A DNA stretch of 64,000 bases from Candidatus Melainabacteria bacterium (lineage in GTDB: Bacteria > Cyanobacteriota > Vampirovibrionia > Obscuribacterales > Obscuribacteraceae). The notes under the pieces are model-generated. The model did not search any database. It saw nothing but the letters and a program-made list of their open reading frames with translations, and was not told where the DNA came from. Below, piece after piece: positions 9,374 through 20,100 of the stretch (position 1 is the first letter of the stretch; every line of letters starts with the position of its first letter). A program made the translations under genes and the position numbers. The stretch covers positions 581,568-645,567 of the forward strand of contig QKMZ01000015.1 in assembly GCA_003242885.1 (NCBI GenBank), written 5' to 3'.

Positions 9374-10411
9374 TTACCCCTTCCAAACTGCCCTAATCAA
9401 AAGATAGCTCACTGCTGCCAGTGTCGCGGCAACGGGCAGGGTAAGAACCCAAGCCAAGACGATTAATTTGAGGGTCTTCGGGTTGAGCTTTTCAGCTCCG
9501 TGCATTGGAATCGTACCGCCGGCGACGGCAGAACTCAAGGTGTGAGTTGTACTGATTGGTGCACCGATTGCCGAGGCGATCATGATAATCATTGCTGTGC
9601 TCATGGAGGCTCCGAAGCCTTGTGCATGGCTCAACCTTTCGCGGCTTATTTTTGTACCGACCGTGCGGATAACGCGCCAGCCGCCGATCACTGTCCCAAG
9701 CGCGATAGCGGTTGCGGCCGAAGCTTTCACCCAGAGCGGAACATCTCCTATGGTGTAGCCGTATTTAGCAAAGTGAGTCGCAAGAATGAGCGTGATGATG
9801 CCCATTGTTTTTTGCCCGTCATTGCTGCCGTGGCTAAAACTCACCGAGGCGCTCGAAAGAATATGCAACCAGCGCATTAGTTTCGGGTGATGCTGCGCGC
9901 TGCTTCCTGGATCTTCTTTGTCTTTCGAAAGTTGCAAAGCGAGCCAAGTAAAGACCATACCGGCGACAAAGCCGGTCAGCGGTGAAATCAGTAGCGCCAT
10001 CAATACTTTGTACAGCTCATGGGTATCTACCCCTTTCACACCAGCGGCGGTGACACCGGCTCCGAATAAACTGCCGATCAGGCAGTGGGATGAACTGACG
10101 GGAATACCGAACCACCATGTGATTACGTTCCACATCACCGCTGCGACGAGCACCGCAACAACTATTGACAGGGTCACAGCATCTTGAGGAATGATCTTGG
10201 TGATGACTTGCGCGACAGCGGTTCCGACGATGAGAGCGCCCAGGAAGTTCAAAATGCCGCTCATAACGATGGCTACGCCTGGCTTGAGCGCCTTTGTATA
10301 TATAACCGTAGCTACCGCGTTGGCGGTGTCATGGAAACCGTTGACGAAGTCGAATCCGAGGGCAAGTGCAATCGCCAGAATTGCGATTGCTGTATCGACG
10401 TCCAGAGTCAT
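9374..10411 (-). CDS. pit: PiT-family inorganic phosphate permease
   Basis: 345 aa, about ten hydrophobic segments. The duplicated PiT signature is present: FVNGFHDTANAVAT near residue 25 and SHGSNDGQKTMG near residue 195, each followed by conserved Thr/Ser-His motifs (VSSSHCLIG and ISTTHTLSS). Members are low-affinity cation-coupled phosphate (or sulfate) carriers of the inner membrane. It is shorter than E. coli PitA, resembling the compact form found in many bacteria. The usual DUF47/PhoU-like partner is not adjacent; a UspA-like gene follows instead. ATG start at 10411. Phosphate is the likeliest substrate but cannot be proved from sequence alone. Confidence 0.92.
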   Translation of the reverse strand: MTLDVDTAIAILAIALALGFDFVNGFHDTANAVATVIYTKALKPGVAIVMSGILNFLGALIVGTAVAQVITKIIPQDAVTLSIVVAVLVAAVMWNVITWWFGIPVSSSHCLIGSLFGAGVTAAGVKGVDTHELYKVLMALLISPLTGFVAGMVFTWLALQLSKDKEDPGSSAQHHPKLMRWLHILSSASVSFSHGSNDGQKTMGIITLILATHFAKYGYTIGDVPLWVKASAATAIALGTVIGGWRVIRTVGTKISRERLSHAQGFGASMSTAMIIMIASAIGAPISTTHTLSSAVAGGTIPMHGAEKLNPKTLKLIVLAWVLTLPVAATLAAVSYLLIRAVWKG

Positions 10412-10534
10412 CTCAGGTTTGCCTCTACCGACTGGCTAGACCCAGGTCGGAAATCTCGGAAGTTGCTTATTACAAGCAAATAAATAGCAGTCCTGAGGTT
10501 AAGGACGGGCTAAGTAATTCGGAATGTAAAAGAC

Positions 10535-10843
10535 TTACAAGCTAAAGACTGCTTCAGCCGGCTCAAGATAAGTGGGATCTAAATAAACCCACAAGTCGCC
10601 GGGGCGCCAGCTCAAGGGCTTGCGAAGTATATATCTGTAGACGAAAAGCTTTTGTATGATTCGCCGGGCGGTAGGATTATCTTCCCCACGTGGGTCGTTT
10701 GCCAACCGAGTACGCAACTGCATTGCTTCTCGTTTCGTATAACATAGCGCTGGTCCGCCGTTGGCTCCCTTCGAACGACAAAGAATTGCAATCTTTCCGC
10801 TCGGTTGGGGCCACCCCAGTACAAAGTATCCATCGTTGTTCAT
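10535..10843 (-). CDS. Hypothetical protein, 102 aa
   Basis: Not recognised. The protein is basic, with no membrane segment or signal peptide. It has an aromatic C-terminal part (KPLSWRPGDLWVYLDPTYLE) and begins MNNDGYFVLGWPQP. ATG at 10843, no clear ribosome binding site. It stands alone between pit and the divergent glycosyltransferase gene. It is taken as real because it is the longest clean frame in this gap, but a chance frame is possible. Confidence 0.5.
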   Translation of the reverse strand: MNNDGYFVLGWPQPSGKIAILCRSKGANGGPALCYTKREAMQLRTRLANDPRGEDNPTARRIIQKLFVYRYILRKPLSWRPGDLWVYLDPTYLEPAEAVFSL

Positions 10844-10896
10844 AGTTATCTATGATAATTCATGTTGCAATAAAGTCCAGTGAAGCCTAGCCAATA

Positions 10897-11916
10897 ATGC
10901 TCAGTTTCGGAAATATAGTCATCCTGCACCCAGCCGCTATCGGTGATGCTATGTTAGCAACTCCTGTGGCTGCCGCGTTGAAACTAAATTACCCCGGTGC
11001 CAAGATCACATATTGGTCTCACCCGGTACTGCGCCAGCTTTTGCTTGGTTTGAACCCGCACGTCGATGAATTTATAGATTTCTCGAAGGACGTAGGTTTT
11101 TTCCAAATGGTCAAACAAATCGAGGCTATGAAGCCCGATCTTTTTGTCGATCTTTCGAATTCTGGCAAATTGAAATTTTTGCCGTGGTTTACTCGCGTCC
11201 CTATTGTTCGCTACGAGAAGCAAAAGACGGACGGACACCAAATGATGCATGCAGTAGATAACTTTCTGGCTACCATCAGGCACCTTTGCCCGGAAATGCC
11301 GGACCCGCTTTTTCCATCGATATTTCCGGAGGCTCTCGCCTCTGATGTTTTGGATAAGCTGAATGCAGACGGAAATTATTCTGCTCAACCTCTTATCGCT
11401 CTGGTGCCGGGAGTCGGAAAGTATCGTCCCCATAGAGCCTGGCTCCGCGAAGGTTGGATATATCTGATAAGAAACCTCGCTGAGAGAAAACAATATAGAT
11501 TGCTCCTTGTCGGTGGTGAAGACGATGCGGAGCTTTGCCGGAGCATTAACGAAGAAACAGGCAACGTTTGCGTCAACGTAGCAGGTCAGCTGTCTCTTTC
11601 GGAAACAGCAGCAGTGCTGAGGCGTTGCATCTTTGCCATCTCCGGTGATACCGGTCCTGCGCACTTGGCTGTCGCGGTTGGCACACCAGTAATTGGTTTG
11701 TACGGTGCTACCTATCCCGAGCGTAGCGGACCCTACGGCTACTCTGTTATGACTATCGACCAGAGCAAGGCCTGCCGTTGTCACGGCGCTAAGTTCTGTC
11801 AAGTCGCTCGCCCTGATGGTCCCGGTGAGTGCATGCATCGAATTATGCTTCCCGAAGTGATCGAGAAGATTGATCTGGCGTTAGGGATTGAGAACGATAA
11901 CGTGATTCGAGACTAA
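10897..11916 (+). CDS. Glycosyltransferase family 9 (heptosyltransferase-like)
   Basis: 339 aa. The N-terminus ILHPAAIGDAMLATPVAAAL matches the GT9 iGD...P...aL pattern. The C-terminal nucleotide-sugar-binding region has ISGDTGPAHLAVAVGTPVIG followed by LYGATYPERSGPYG, typical of ADP-heptose:LPS heptosyltransferases. Expected to add a sugar to lipopolysaccharide core or another envelope glycan at the cytoplasmic face. It stands alone, with no LPS gene cluster around it, so the acceptor is unknown. Several cysteines cluster near the C-terminus (ACRCHGAKFCQVA). ATG start at 10897 with a poor ribosome binding site. Confidence 0.88.
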   Translation: MLSFGNIVILHPAAIGDAMLATPVAAALKLNYPGAKITYWSHPVLRQLLLGLNPHVDEFIDFSKDVGFFQMVKQIEAMKPDLFVDLSNSGKLKFLPWFTRVPIVRYEKQKTDGHQMMHAVDNFLATIRHLCPEMPDPLFPSIFPEALASDVLDKLNADGNYSAQPLIALVPGVGKYRPHRAWLREGWIYLIRNLAERKQYRLLLVGGEDDAELCRSINEETGNVCVNVAGQLSLSETAAVLRRCIFAISGDTGPAHLAVAVGTPVIGLYGATYPERSGPYGYSVMTIDQSKACRCHGAKFCQVARPDGPGECMHRIMLPEVIEKIDLALGIENDNVIRD

Positions 11917-11941
11917 TTCGTAGTGCAGGAGCGATGGATTC

Positions 11942-11961
11942 GGGCGCGTGCAACGCGCCCC
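11942..11961. repeat. Short GC-rich palindrome (family B)
   Basis: An 8-base arm GGGCGCGT, loop GCA, and arm ACGCGCCC, followed by CCCAC. It sits between the convergent ends of the glycosyltransferase and the first giant LysM gene. There is no T-run on either side, so it is not a standard terminator. Close relatives occur at 33961 and 46407. Confidence 0.6.
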
Positions 11962-11973
11962 CACTCAGCCGAG

Positions 11974-14900
11974 TTACACGCTTGCTACATTTCCCATGAA
12001 GATGTTTACGTAGGCATTCCAGTTGCGTGCAAAATCTTCTCTCGCCATCTCTTTCACCACGTACGGTGGCAGGTCGAGGTCCATAGATTTGACCTCGCCG
12101 TTCTTGTTGTACAGGTGGCGTGTGGTTTGTCCGTGACGGCATTCGTAAGCAGCCATCGGCTTCCACTGACCATTCCAGCGTGCTTCAACCGTGATGCTGA
12201 AGCAGTTTTCCAGTTGCGGAAGGTCGTTGAAAACGAGACGGGTGTAGTTTGAAAGTTTTTGCACTGTGGTCAAACCGCCTACACCTTGTGCTAGAGCCAC
12301 GAGTGCAGGAGGCGGTGGTGTTGGGACTTGCTTCTGTTGCTGAACGCAGATGAATGCATTTTCAACAGCACCTGCATTCGAGGCTGCCAACTTCGAGGTT
12401 GAAGTCAACTTTTCCAAAAGCTTATATTCATTGAGTTCTTCCGTTGTCGGCAGAACAATGAATTGACCAACATGCAGGTCGATCGGCTTGCCGAGACCAC
12501 CTTCTTCGATCTGGAATCCGTTGATTTTTGCCAATAACTTCCACATGCTGATGTGTCCCATCGATTCGAGAGAAGCGGCAATCGACATTAATGATTCGCC
12601 TTCGCGTACTTGGTAGCATTGGCGGTGGCTTACTTGAGCTGATGCATATTCGATTTCGTCCAGATTTATGCTCTTTCTGTCTCCGGCATGGCGCAGTCTG
12701 TCAAGATTGCCTGCCATCTTTGTGCTGCCGGATTGGCTGATTGAGCCACTATTGGAACCATTAGCGGAGCCACTGTTGGACCCACTAATAGAACCGCCTT
12801 CCGAACCCGCCTTCGGAACAATCTTCTTCACTTCGTAGCCCGCAGACATGCGATTGCCTGACAGCGGATTAGAAGGGCTGGAAGCTGGACGGAAATCTTG
12901 CATGCTGGCAGAGACTTCGGCTGAAACTTCTTTGGTGTGGTCGAAGCTGACTGGCGGAATGATAGGTGTGTTTTGCTTGGAATTGATAGCAATGGCAATC
13001 GAGCCATCTTTGCCTTGCTTTCCGAAGAAGTTCTTTTTGTGAACATCCAGTTCGTGGTCCGTCGGCAACCACATATACTGATTCGGTACTACGTATGCAA
13101 CCTTCTTCTCGTCTTCCAGTCTGTAGTTGACCAGAGCGCGGTTGATGGTAATAAGCAGTTGGACAAGTCGCGCATCGCCGAGTTTTTCTTGCGCGATCGA
13201 TTCGAGTGTATCTCCTTCTTTGACGAGGTATTTTGTTCTGTGTTGTTGAAGCTGGGGTTTCGGTTGCGGTTCGGAGGTTTCACTTCCTGCGCCCGCTACT
13301 GCTTCCTGTAAACGCTCACCCAAGCTGATAATTTGGCTGAGGTTGAGCGACCCGATGCTCGGCAGCGCATAGTCAGCTGCATGATCACCTGTCGGCTGGA
13401 TTCCCTCCATGATTGAATTGAGTGCTGCTGGACTGAGCGTTATACCCTGTCCATCCAAAATTCGACGCACGGCAGCCGCATCGAGTAGAACTCTTGCATC
13501 GAACTGTTGATTGCCTGGATTGTTAGGCTGATCCAACGGGTTGAGAGCTTTCGCTCCGGCATGCTGATCGTTTCTCACATTGCTGTTGTTGCGCACATGA
13601 TTGAGGATGTCTGCGACAACCTGATCGACCTTTGCATCGACATTTCTTTGCCCCGGAACCGGGCAATCAGGCGTAGCTTTGACATTATGTCCAACGACCT
13701 GTTCGTTTGATTTGCCAATTTGTCCGATGTTGTTTTGCGCGATCTGGTTTTGAAGACCGAGTTGGTTTTGAACAATTTGATTTTGGTCCGCTGGTTTAAT
13801 CGCATTTGCATCATTGCGGACAACGTCGTTTTTGTTTTGCTGTTGGTTGGCAATTACCAGATTTGCGTTTTGAACATTTTGAATGTTCTGCAGATTTTGA
13901 ATGCCTTGCAGGTTTTGTGCGAGCTGCGAGTTTTGAACGTTTTGTTCGGAAACTCTTACATTGGCGTCGAGTTTTGCAGTTTGGTTGATTTCTGCGCCTT
14001 TGATAATCGCTTGCTCAGCCGCTCTGACGATTACATCTGACAGTCTGACATTTTTGTCGTTTACAATCGGCAGCCCGTTGTTTGCAATAAGTTCTTGCGC
14101 TTTGATGTTTGCTTCGATGCTGCGACCTGCAACATCGGTGCCTTTCAAAACAACGTCTGACGATTTTACTTGACCGTCTTGAACTTTTTGAGCAGATGCG
14201 ATTTCGCTGGCTACCTTACCGGCCAGTTCGACAGGCTTGTTAGTGGCAACAATTTCTCCGTTTGCTTTGACTTGTACGTCTGCTACTACTTTTGAGCCAG
14301 ACTCTGAAACCTTAGTTGTCGATTCTACGCCGCGGGCATTTGATTCGCTGGGCTTCATGCCGCTTTCGACTGGCTTGGGCATAGCATCGGCTGTCTTGAA
14401 AGCACCCTCATCTTTACGAGCCATTGATTCGCTTGACGTTTTGACGGTGCCGTCAGTGGTGCGAGTAGATTCGCTATTGCGAGCACCAGGTGTGGTTTGC
14501 TCTCCGTTGCGAGCACCGGGCGCGGTTTGTTCTCCATTGCGGGCACCAGGTAAAGGCTGCTCACCATTGCGCACACCAGGAATAGTTTGCTCGCCACTGC
14601 GAGCGACATCTCCAGGACGTCCGTCAACTGCTTTTGGAATTCCTTTGTCAGTTGCAACAGCTGGATCAGTAGCACGCGGCAACGATTTGTCAGTCGGCAA
14701 GCCTCTGTCGGCTCCAGGGATAGTTCCTTGAATTGCACCATTGGTAGTGCCAGGCGTTGCGTTAGGAATGTCGGAAACTTTGGCGCCGGTTCTGTCGGTA
14801 GTTGCTCCGGGCTCAATTGGTTTGCCTGTTCTGTCGACTACTGTGCCGTCTGGTGTTTTTACTCCAGTTGGCAGCTCGCCATGGCGAGAACCCGGCGTGC

Positions 14901-16749
14901 TTGGCTGGATGATCGGGTCACCGTTGCGCACTACATTGGCTGGTATTTCTGTGCGCGGCAAACTGTTGTTTGGTTGCAAGACTTGTTCGGCATTTTGCAA
15001 AATTACGCGAGCCGCAGTGGTTCCAATCGTTTGGTTGACAGTTTCCAGAGGAGAAGCTGGTCTGGTGCCGTCCTGAACTCTTCCTGTGACTTCAGGTTTT
15101 GCAGTCGCTGGATTTTGCAAAATAGGCTGGACTTCCGATTTTGGACCAGTAATCGTCACTGTCGAGCCGACAACTTTGATTTCTACTCCGGGCAGCGGGA
15201 TGTCCACTCTGGCGGCCGGCTGTGCGCTCTGCGGAGTTTCGATTTTGTTGGAAGGACCCGGTACGGGCAATGGCAGCTGTCCTTCAACTTTTACTGGTGT
15301 TCCGTCTGCATTGGTTCTTAGTCCCGCTTTGACTTGCGGAGCCAGTTGTACGGCAACTTGTTCTGTTATGGCAGGCAAGATGTTTAGCACGTTGCGACGA
15401 ACATCTCTTTCGCCCGCTGGGCTAGGTGCTATAACAGCGCCATCTTTTACGCTGATCACTGCTGGAAGAACGCCGGTGTCATTGCTCATAGCTGCGGGTT
15501 TGACTGAGGGAAGTCTGTTGTCTCCTGTCAGTTTTTCAGGTGTTGTTGTACCTGCCGGACGTTGGCCTGCCAAATCTGGAACGCCAGGAGTCGGAATACC
15601 TGCATATGTGTCTATTGATCTGGCGCGTGCGATAGGAGTTTCGGCCGGTGTTGGATATTTAGGAGCCGTTAAAGGCTGGTCCGGAATCAAGGCGCGATTG
15701 CTGGTCGCCGCTCTATTCACGCCAACAAGGTCTCCGGCAACAGTTCCTGGAGGGAGTTGAGTACCTGTGTTTTCGACAACTTGCTTACCAATTACTCTTG
15801 GCAGTACGGGACTGCTGTCACCTGTCGGTTCTGCGCTGGATCTTACTCGCGCACCAGCAATGGTGCCAATCGTTTCAGACAATGGTGATTGAATTACATT
15901 ACCGGTCGCACGCACATCAGTCGTGCTGCGAGTTGCCGGTGCGTTTATTTCTTTGACTTCTGCAGCCGGTTTTGCCGGTATCAAGTTATCCAGGGCCGCT
16001 TTTGTTGAACTGACTGGTTGACTGATTGGCAGCAGTCTTGCTTCTACTTGTCCGGCCGCTGCAGGCGCTGGAGAATTTGAGCTGATCACCTGTGCATCGC
16101 CAGAACCATTTGCCTTTCTTGAAGAAGTGGCAGGAGATACGATCGGTCTTGCATTGTCGTCGCCTGCTCCCGTCGGAACCGGCTGTCCAAGCCGCTCGAA
16201 CAAGCTATTGACGCTGGCGGCGACAACTCTGTGTTTTGTATCCTTATCTAATTGGTCCAGTCTGATTTCCTGAGAAATAATTGGTTTTGGCGTCGCATCT
16301 TCGGTAAGTTGAATGGCAATTTTGTCTGTGGCACCCGAGCGACGTCCGGACGGAATTGCATTATCTGTGGTTGGTGTTTGCAAACCAAGAGTGGTGGCAA
16401 CACCTGTCTTTGCCAGAGCTGGCAAGGGATTGGAAGGGCTGACTTCGTATGTGGGCGTAACCGGTTTGACGTCGGTTTTTCCGTTTGCTGTAATTCCGGA
16501 AATTGCGACAAGATTGAGATCGTCTGTGCTTTCGCGCGCGCGCGATACTGGTTGCCCGGGTTTGGGCACTGTGGCAATAGTACTGTCCTTTTGCGCATCG
16601 GCAGTGGGCGCGCTGGTTCCTCCAAAGAGCAAACGCTGATGACTTTCGTCGAAGTCACCATCGTTTTCTTTGTCCACATTTTCGGGAGAGCCTTGGCCGT
16701 TTTTGCCGACTACTTGCTCATTTGCGTTGCTTGAAAGGACAGAATCCAT
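11974..16749 (-). CDS. Giant LysM protein 1 (1591 aa)
   Basis: First of three related giants. Residues 1 to about 850 are Pro/Thr/Gly/Val-rich low complexity, including GARNGEQ repeats near 740-770. About 870-1020 is strikingly Gln/Asn-rich (QNLQGIQNLQNIQNVQNANL). A LysM domain starts near 1173 (YLVKEGDTLESIAQ), a second near 1377 (CYQVREGESLMSIA), and a C-terminal module covers about 1513-1591 with WKPMAAYE, DLDLPP and NWNAYV motifs. The two other giants share this ending, but this one lacks their zinc ribbon. No signal peptide or membrane segment is seen. It diverges from giant 2 across a 359-base gap. Probably a wall-associated scaffold; function unknown. Confidence 0.88.
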   Translation of the reverse strand: MDSVLSSNANEQVVGKNGQGSPENVDKENDGDFDESHQRLLFGGTSAPTADAQKDSTIATVPKPGQPVSRARESTDDLNLVAISGITANGKTDVKPVTPTYEVSPSNPLPALAKTGVATTLGLQTPTTDNAIPSGRRSGATDKIAIQLTEDATPKPIISQEIRLDQLDKDTKHRVVAASVNSLFERLGQPVPTGAGDDNARPIVSPATSSRKANGSGDAQVISSNSPAPAAAGQVEARLLPISQPVSSTKAALDNLIPAKPAAEVKEINAPATRSTTDVRATGNVIQSPLSETIGTIAGARVRSSAEPTGDSSPVLPRVIGKQVVENTGTQLPPGTVAGDLVGVNRAATSNRALIPDQPLTAPKYPTPAETPIARARSIDTYAGIPTPGVPDLAGQRPAGTTTPEKLTGDNRLPSVKPAAMSNDTGVLPAVISVKDGAVIAPSPAGERDVRRNVLNILPAITEQVAVQLAPQVKAGLRTNADGTPVKVEGQLPLPVPGPSNKIETPQSAQPAARVDIPLPGVEIKVVGSTVTITGPKSEVQPILQNPATAKPEVTGRVQDGTRPASPLETVNQTIGTTAARVILQNAEQVLQPNNSLPRTEIPANVVRNGDPIIQPSTPGSRHGELPTGVKTPDGTVVDRTGKPIEPGATTDRTGAKVSDIPNATPGTTNGAIQGTIPGADRGLPTDKSLPRATDPAVATDKGIPKAVDGRPGDVARSGEQTIPGVRNGEQPLPGARNGEQTAPGARNGEQTTPGARNSESTRTTDGTVKTSSESMARKDEGAFKTADAMPKPVESGMKPSESNARGVESTTKVSESGSKVVADVQVKANGEIVATNKPVELAGKVASEIASAQKVQDGQVKSSDVVLKGTDVAGRSIEANIKAQELIANNGLPIVNDKNVRLSDVIVRAAEQAIIKGAEINQTAKLDANVRVSEQNVQNSQLAQNLQGIQNLQNIQNVQNANLVIANQQQNKNDVVRNDANAIKPADQNQIVQNQLGLQNQIAQNNIGQIGKSNEQVVGHNVKATPDCPVPGQRNVDAKVDQVVADILNHVRNNSNVRNDQHAGAKALNPLDQPNNPGNQQFDARVLLDAAAVRRILDGQGITLSPAALNSIMEGIQPTGDHAADYALPSIGSLNLSQIISLGERLQEAVAGAGSETSEPQPKPQLQQHRTKYLVKEGDTLESIAQEKLGDARLVQLLITINRALVNYRLEDEKKVAYVVPNQYMWLPTDHELDVHKKNFFGKQGKDGSIAIAINSKQNTPIIPPVSFDHTKEVSAEVSASMQDFRPASSPSNPLSGNRMSAGYEVKKIVPKAGSEGGSISGSNSGSANGSNSGSISQSGSTKMAGNLDRLRHAGDRKSINLDEIEYASAQVSHRQCYQVREGESLMSIAASLESMGHISMWKLLAKINGFQIEEGGLGKPIDLHVGQFIVLPTTEELNEYKLLEKLTSTSKLAASNAGAVENAFICVQQQKQVPTPPPPALVALAQGVGGLTTVQKLSNYTRLVFNDLPQLENCFSITVEARWNGQWKPMAAYECRHGQTTRHLYNKNGEVKSMDLDLPPYVVKEMAREDFARNWNAYVNIFMGNVASV

Positions 16750-17108
16750 ACTAATTGCCGTTTTCCTGGGTGTTGGAGTAACGTCTTTCGGTTCTAGTTA
16801 TGAAAACGAGCAATAACATCGGATGAAAAGCCGACAACAATGAGCATAAAATTCATTGGGTACATTGCTTGCCTAGAAAATCGAACCAGCCTTGTTGATA
16901 TCTATCCTTGACAGCGCCGACCCTAGACATCGGCAAAGATTAAATGTGGCGGGTGTGTCGAATTGTTGACAACCTAAATAGACAGACTTATTATTAAGGC
17001 GCCCGGCCTTTTGCCGGACGCGTCCGCAGGCCAACTTACTAAGCTAGTCAAATAAGCCAGAGGGATGGAGTCCACGACGTCCTTATCATTTCGCCAAGGG
17101 GAAGCTGA
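16750..17108. other. Divergent control region between giant LysM genes 1 and 2
   Basis: 359 bases without a gene. It contains a strong rightward promoter (listed separately). At the predicted transcript start lie two small palindromes: CCGGC-CTTTT-GCCGG at 17003-17017 and GGACGCGTCC at 17016-17025. The leftward promoter for giant 1 was not identified with confidence. Confidence 0.5.
16966..16994 (+). promoter_or_regulatory. Strong sigma-70-like promoter of giant LysM gene 2
   Basis: A perfect -35 TTGACA at 16966-16971, a 17-base spacer, and TATTAT at 16989-16994. The predicted start near 17001 gives a 5' leader of about 108 bases that opens with a small hairpin. This is one of the best promoter matches in the window. 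Confidence 0.7.
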
Positions 17109-20100
17109 ATGAATCAGTTGCCACGCCAGACGACTCAACCTGTCGAAGACAAGGTCGATACGGGGGTCAAGCCTACAACTCCGATCGAACAGAATCCCGG
17201 TGGTGATGCACCTGGTGGGCAGCCTCTTGAGGCTCATGATCAGTTTCGTGCTCAACTAGACGAACGGCCAAAGACTATTCAACTTAACGACCGTGCGCCC
17301 GGACAGGTGACTGAAAAAACCTTCACTCAGACCGACGGCACGCAGCTCAAGCTCAACACCGTAGTCAAAGGTGACCAGGTTTTTGGTTTTACCAAGGACG
17401 GGCAACAATATCGAATCGACCCTCCGCGTCGTGAGGGTGAGGCGCCTCGGCTCGTTGGTATACCGAAAGATGGAGTACGGCCTCCTGAAGTAAATTTGGC
17501 TACGCCACGTGGAGCTACAGTTGATAATCCGACCTCGACAAACGGACGCAGAACGGCAGATCCAGTTGCCGAGCAACCGGCAGGTGTTACCAATCGACGT
17601 ACAGTGACTGACGGCGCTGCCGATCCCGTACCCAACAGGCGCACTGTCACGGATGGTTCTGCCGATCCTGTGCCAGGCAACAAGCGTCCGCGCACCGAAG
17701 GCGAACCAATTGCACAGCCGGTTCAACGCGTCTCCGGCGTCGAAAAGACTGAGCTGCAAGATAAAGTAGGCAGGCAGCAGTACAGAGAACTAGCAGATCA
17801 AGCTGCAGCATTGCCTGCCAACCAGAGAGACGCTTTCTGGAGAGAGCAGAGAAAAGCGAATGGACTTGAAACACCAGTTCAAACGACATCTGGTGGCGAA
17901 CGACCAACTGTTGCGGCAGTACCGGAGCGTAAAGTCGCTGGTGCCGTGACGGATCAACCCGCCGCAGTCGCGGATGCAAAACCTCTCAAAGATCGCGATG
18001 TTGCTCCCGGCCACCGCAATGAAGCCGTGGTTCCGCCTGTAGCTCAATGGACCGAAACCCAGAGACAAGCAGCTCAAACATACGCTGATTCGTTGGCAAA
18101 AGGTGTAGATCCTAAAGTTCGCCAAGAAGCATCACGTGGTCTGCAAAGTGCATTCCCAGAAGGTGCAAGCTTGGTGGCAAATTCGACCAGGCAGGCCTTG
18201 AGAGAAAACAACGGAACTTTCAACCCTGAACAATTGCAAGCGCGCTTTACTCCAAAGCCAGAGCAGGTGCGTGACATCAAAGGCCCCGATTTTAAACCAG
18301 CCGACGTCAGAGTTGCAGACGTCAAATTGCCGGGCGGCAATCCAATAGATGGTGGCGATCGCAATCCGCGTCACAATCCAATTGAAGGTGGAGATCGCAA
18401 TCCTCGAAACAACCCGGACTTTATAAAAGGAATGGTTGAGCGCACAGAACAATTCAATCCACCTGGGCTCAAACCGGGTGAAGCACGCCCGGGCTTTGAT
18501 ATTGGCCAACGCCAGGCAGAATGGGCAAAACTCCAAGAGCTCAAGGGTCAACCCAAAGATCAGCCGTTTCCTCCTAACTGGGAAAACAAATTCAAAAACA
18601 ATCCCGAAATGCTGGCTCAATTTCAACAGAAATGGGCGGAGGCGCGCGATAAAGATGGCAGAGGCGGCGACCTCACCATGCGGGGGCGTCAGGATGGCGG
18701 CGACCAAGCCAGCCGTGCGCTCGATGCTATTAAAGGTGGACAGAACCAGAAAGGTATTCCTGGTTTTGACATGAATGATAAGGCGACACGCGAGTTTCTC
18801 TCCGACGCGATGAAGCGCCTCGAGATGACTAAAGGCCAAAGAGTAGAAGATATCTTTAAAGGCCTTGATCCTTCTAAAGCCGATCGCCTGACGAAATTCC
18901 TGACGGATGGTTCGACAGACGGTAAATTCAATCCTGCTCGAGTCAAAGAGCTGATGGGCTTGTCCGATGGTTTGAAAAACCCGACCGAGCGCCTGTACGA
19001 CTTCATGAAGGGCAGCAAGGATGCGATCAACAATCAGACGTTGAGCCCGAAAGATACTCAGCGCTTGCTCAGTGACCTGACCAAAATGTTGGGCGACGTC
19101 AATAAACAGCTTGGGGTGGACGGCTCGAAGAATGCGCTCAGGATCGAAGACATTCTTGGCCGCAAGCTCGACCCTACACGTCCAGGCGAACGTCTGGCTG
19201 CAATGGAGCAAAACGGCATCAATCGCCAGATGAGCGAGAGAGCGGACGCTATGGCGCTGGTGGCAAGAATCACCCCGGCGCAAGAGATGGCGATTCGACA
19301 GATGCTCGATCTGCGAGCCGGAAAGGATCCCGTTCAGACGGCGACCAGACAAACTGGTCAGGAGGGTCAACAAGCTGGACGTGAAACTGGTCCTGGCGCT
19401 CGGTTTGAAGGACCTCAGGCGCGCATGGATGCCGCTCAAGCGGCTGCACAAAGCGCTGCACGCATGGATATTGCCAATCGCCCCGATGTCAAACCGGATA
19501 CGGTAAAGGCTGAAGGCAAGCCAGAAGCAAATGTCGCCAAGCCGGATGCCATCCAAGGGCAAAGACAACAGGACATCGCATTGCCTGGCTCCAAGGCAGT
19601 TGAGGCAAAATCTGATCGCCCGGATGCGCTCAATCCTTTAGATAGGAAAGACGAGAAATTCCTGGACGAGAAAGCTAAGCGCGAGAAAAAAGAAGAAGAA
19701 GAGAAAGAGAAGCGCGAGAAAGAAGACCAACACAAGCGCGAAGAAAAGGCTCGTCTTGATGCTCTTATGCTCGCTGCGCTGGCGGAAAAGAAACGCAAAC
19801 AATTGGAGCAGGAACAGAAGGAAAAGGAAAAGTCCGACGAGAAGGACAAGCAGCGCGACAGGGAAAAACGCCGTCGCTACATCGTGCGCGAAAAAGATAC
19901 TCTGCAAAGTATCGCCACGACTCAGTTGCGCGACGTAAAACTCTCTCCGCTCATTTACGAGATCAACAAAGAAGTCATTCTGTTGCGTGTCGAGAACGGC
20001 AAACAAGTGCCGGATCTCAAACCGAAGATGATTATCTGGTTGCCGTCGACCACTGAAATTGAAGAGTTTAGGAAAGGTGGTGTGGCTGGCGCCAGAGCAT

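Noticed and set aside
18132..19568. A 478-codon minus-strand frame opposite giant LysM gene 2
   Set aside because: Composition is the mirror of the plus-strand gene. There is no ribosome site and no recognisable domain, while the plus strand has LysM domains in frame.
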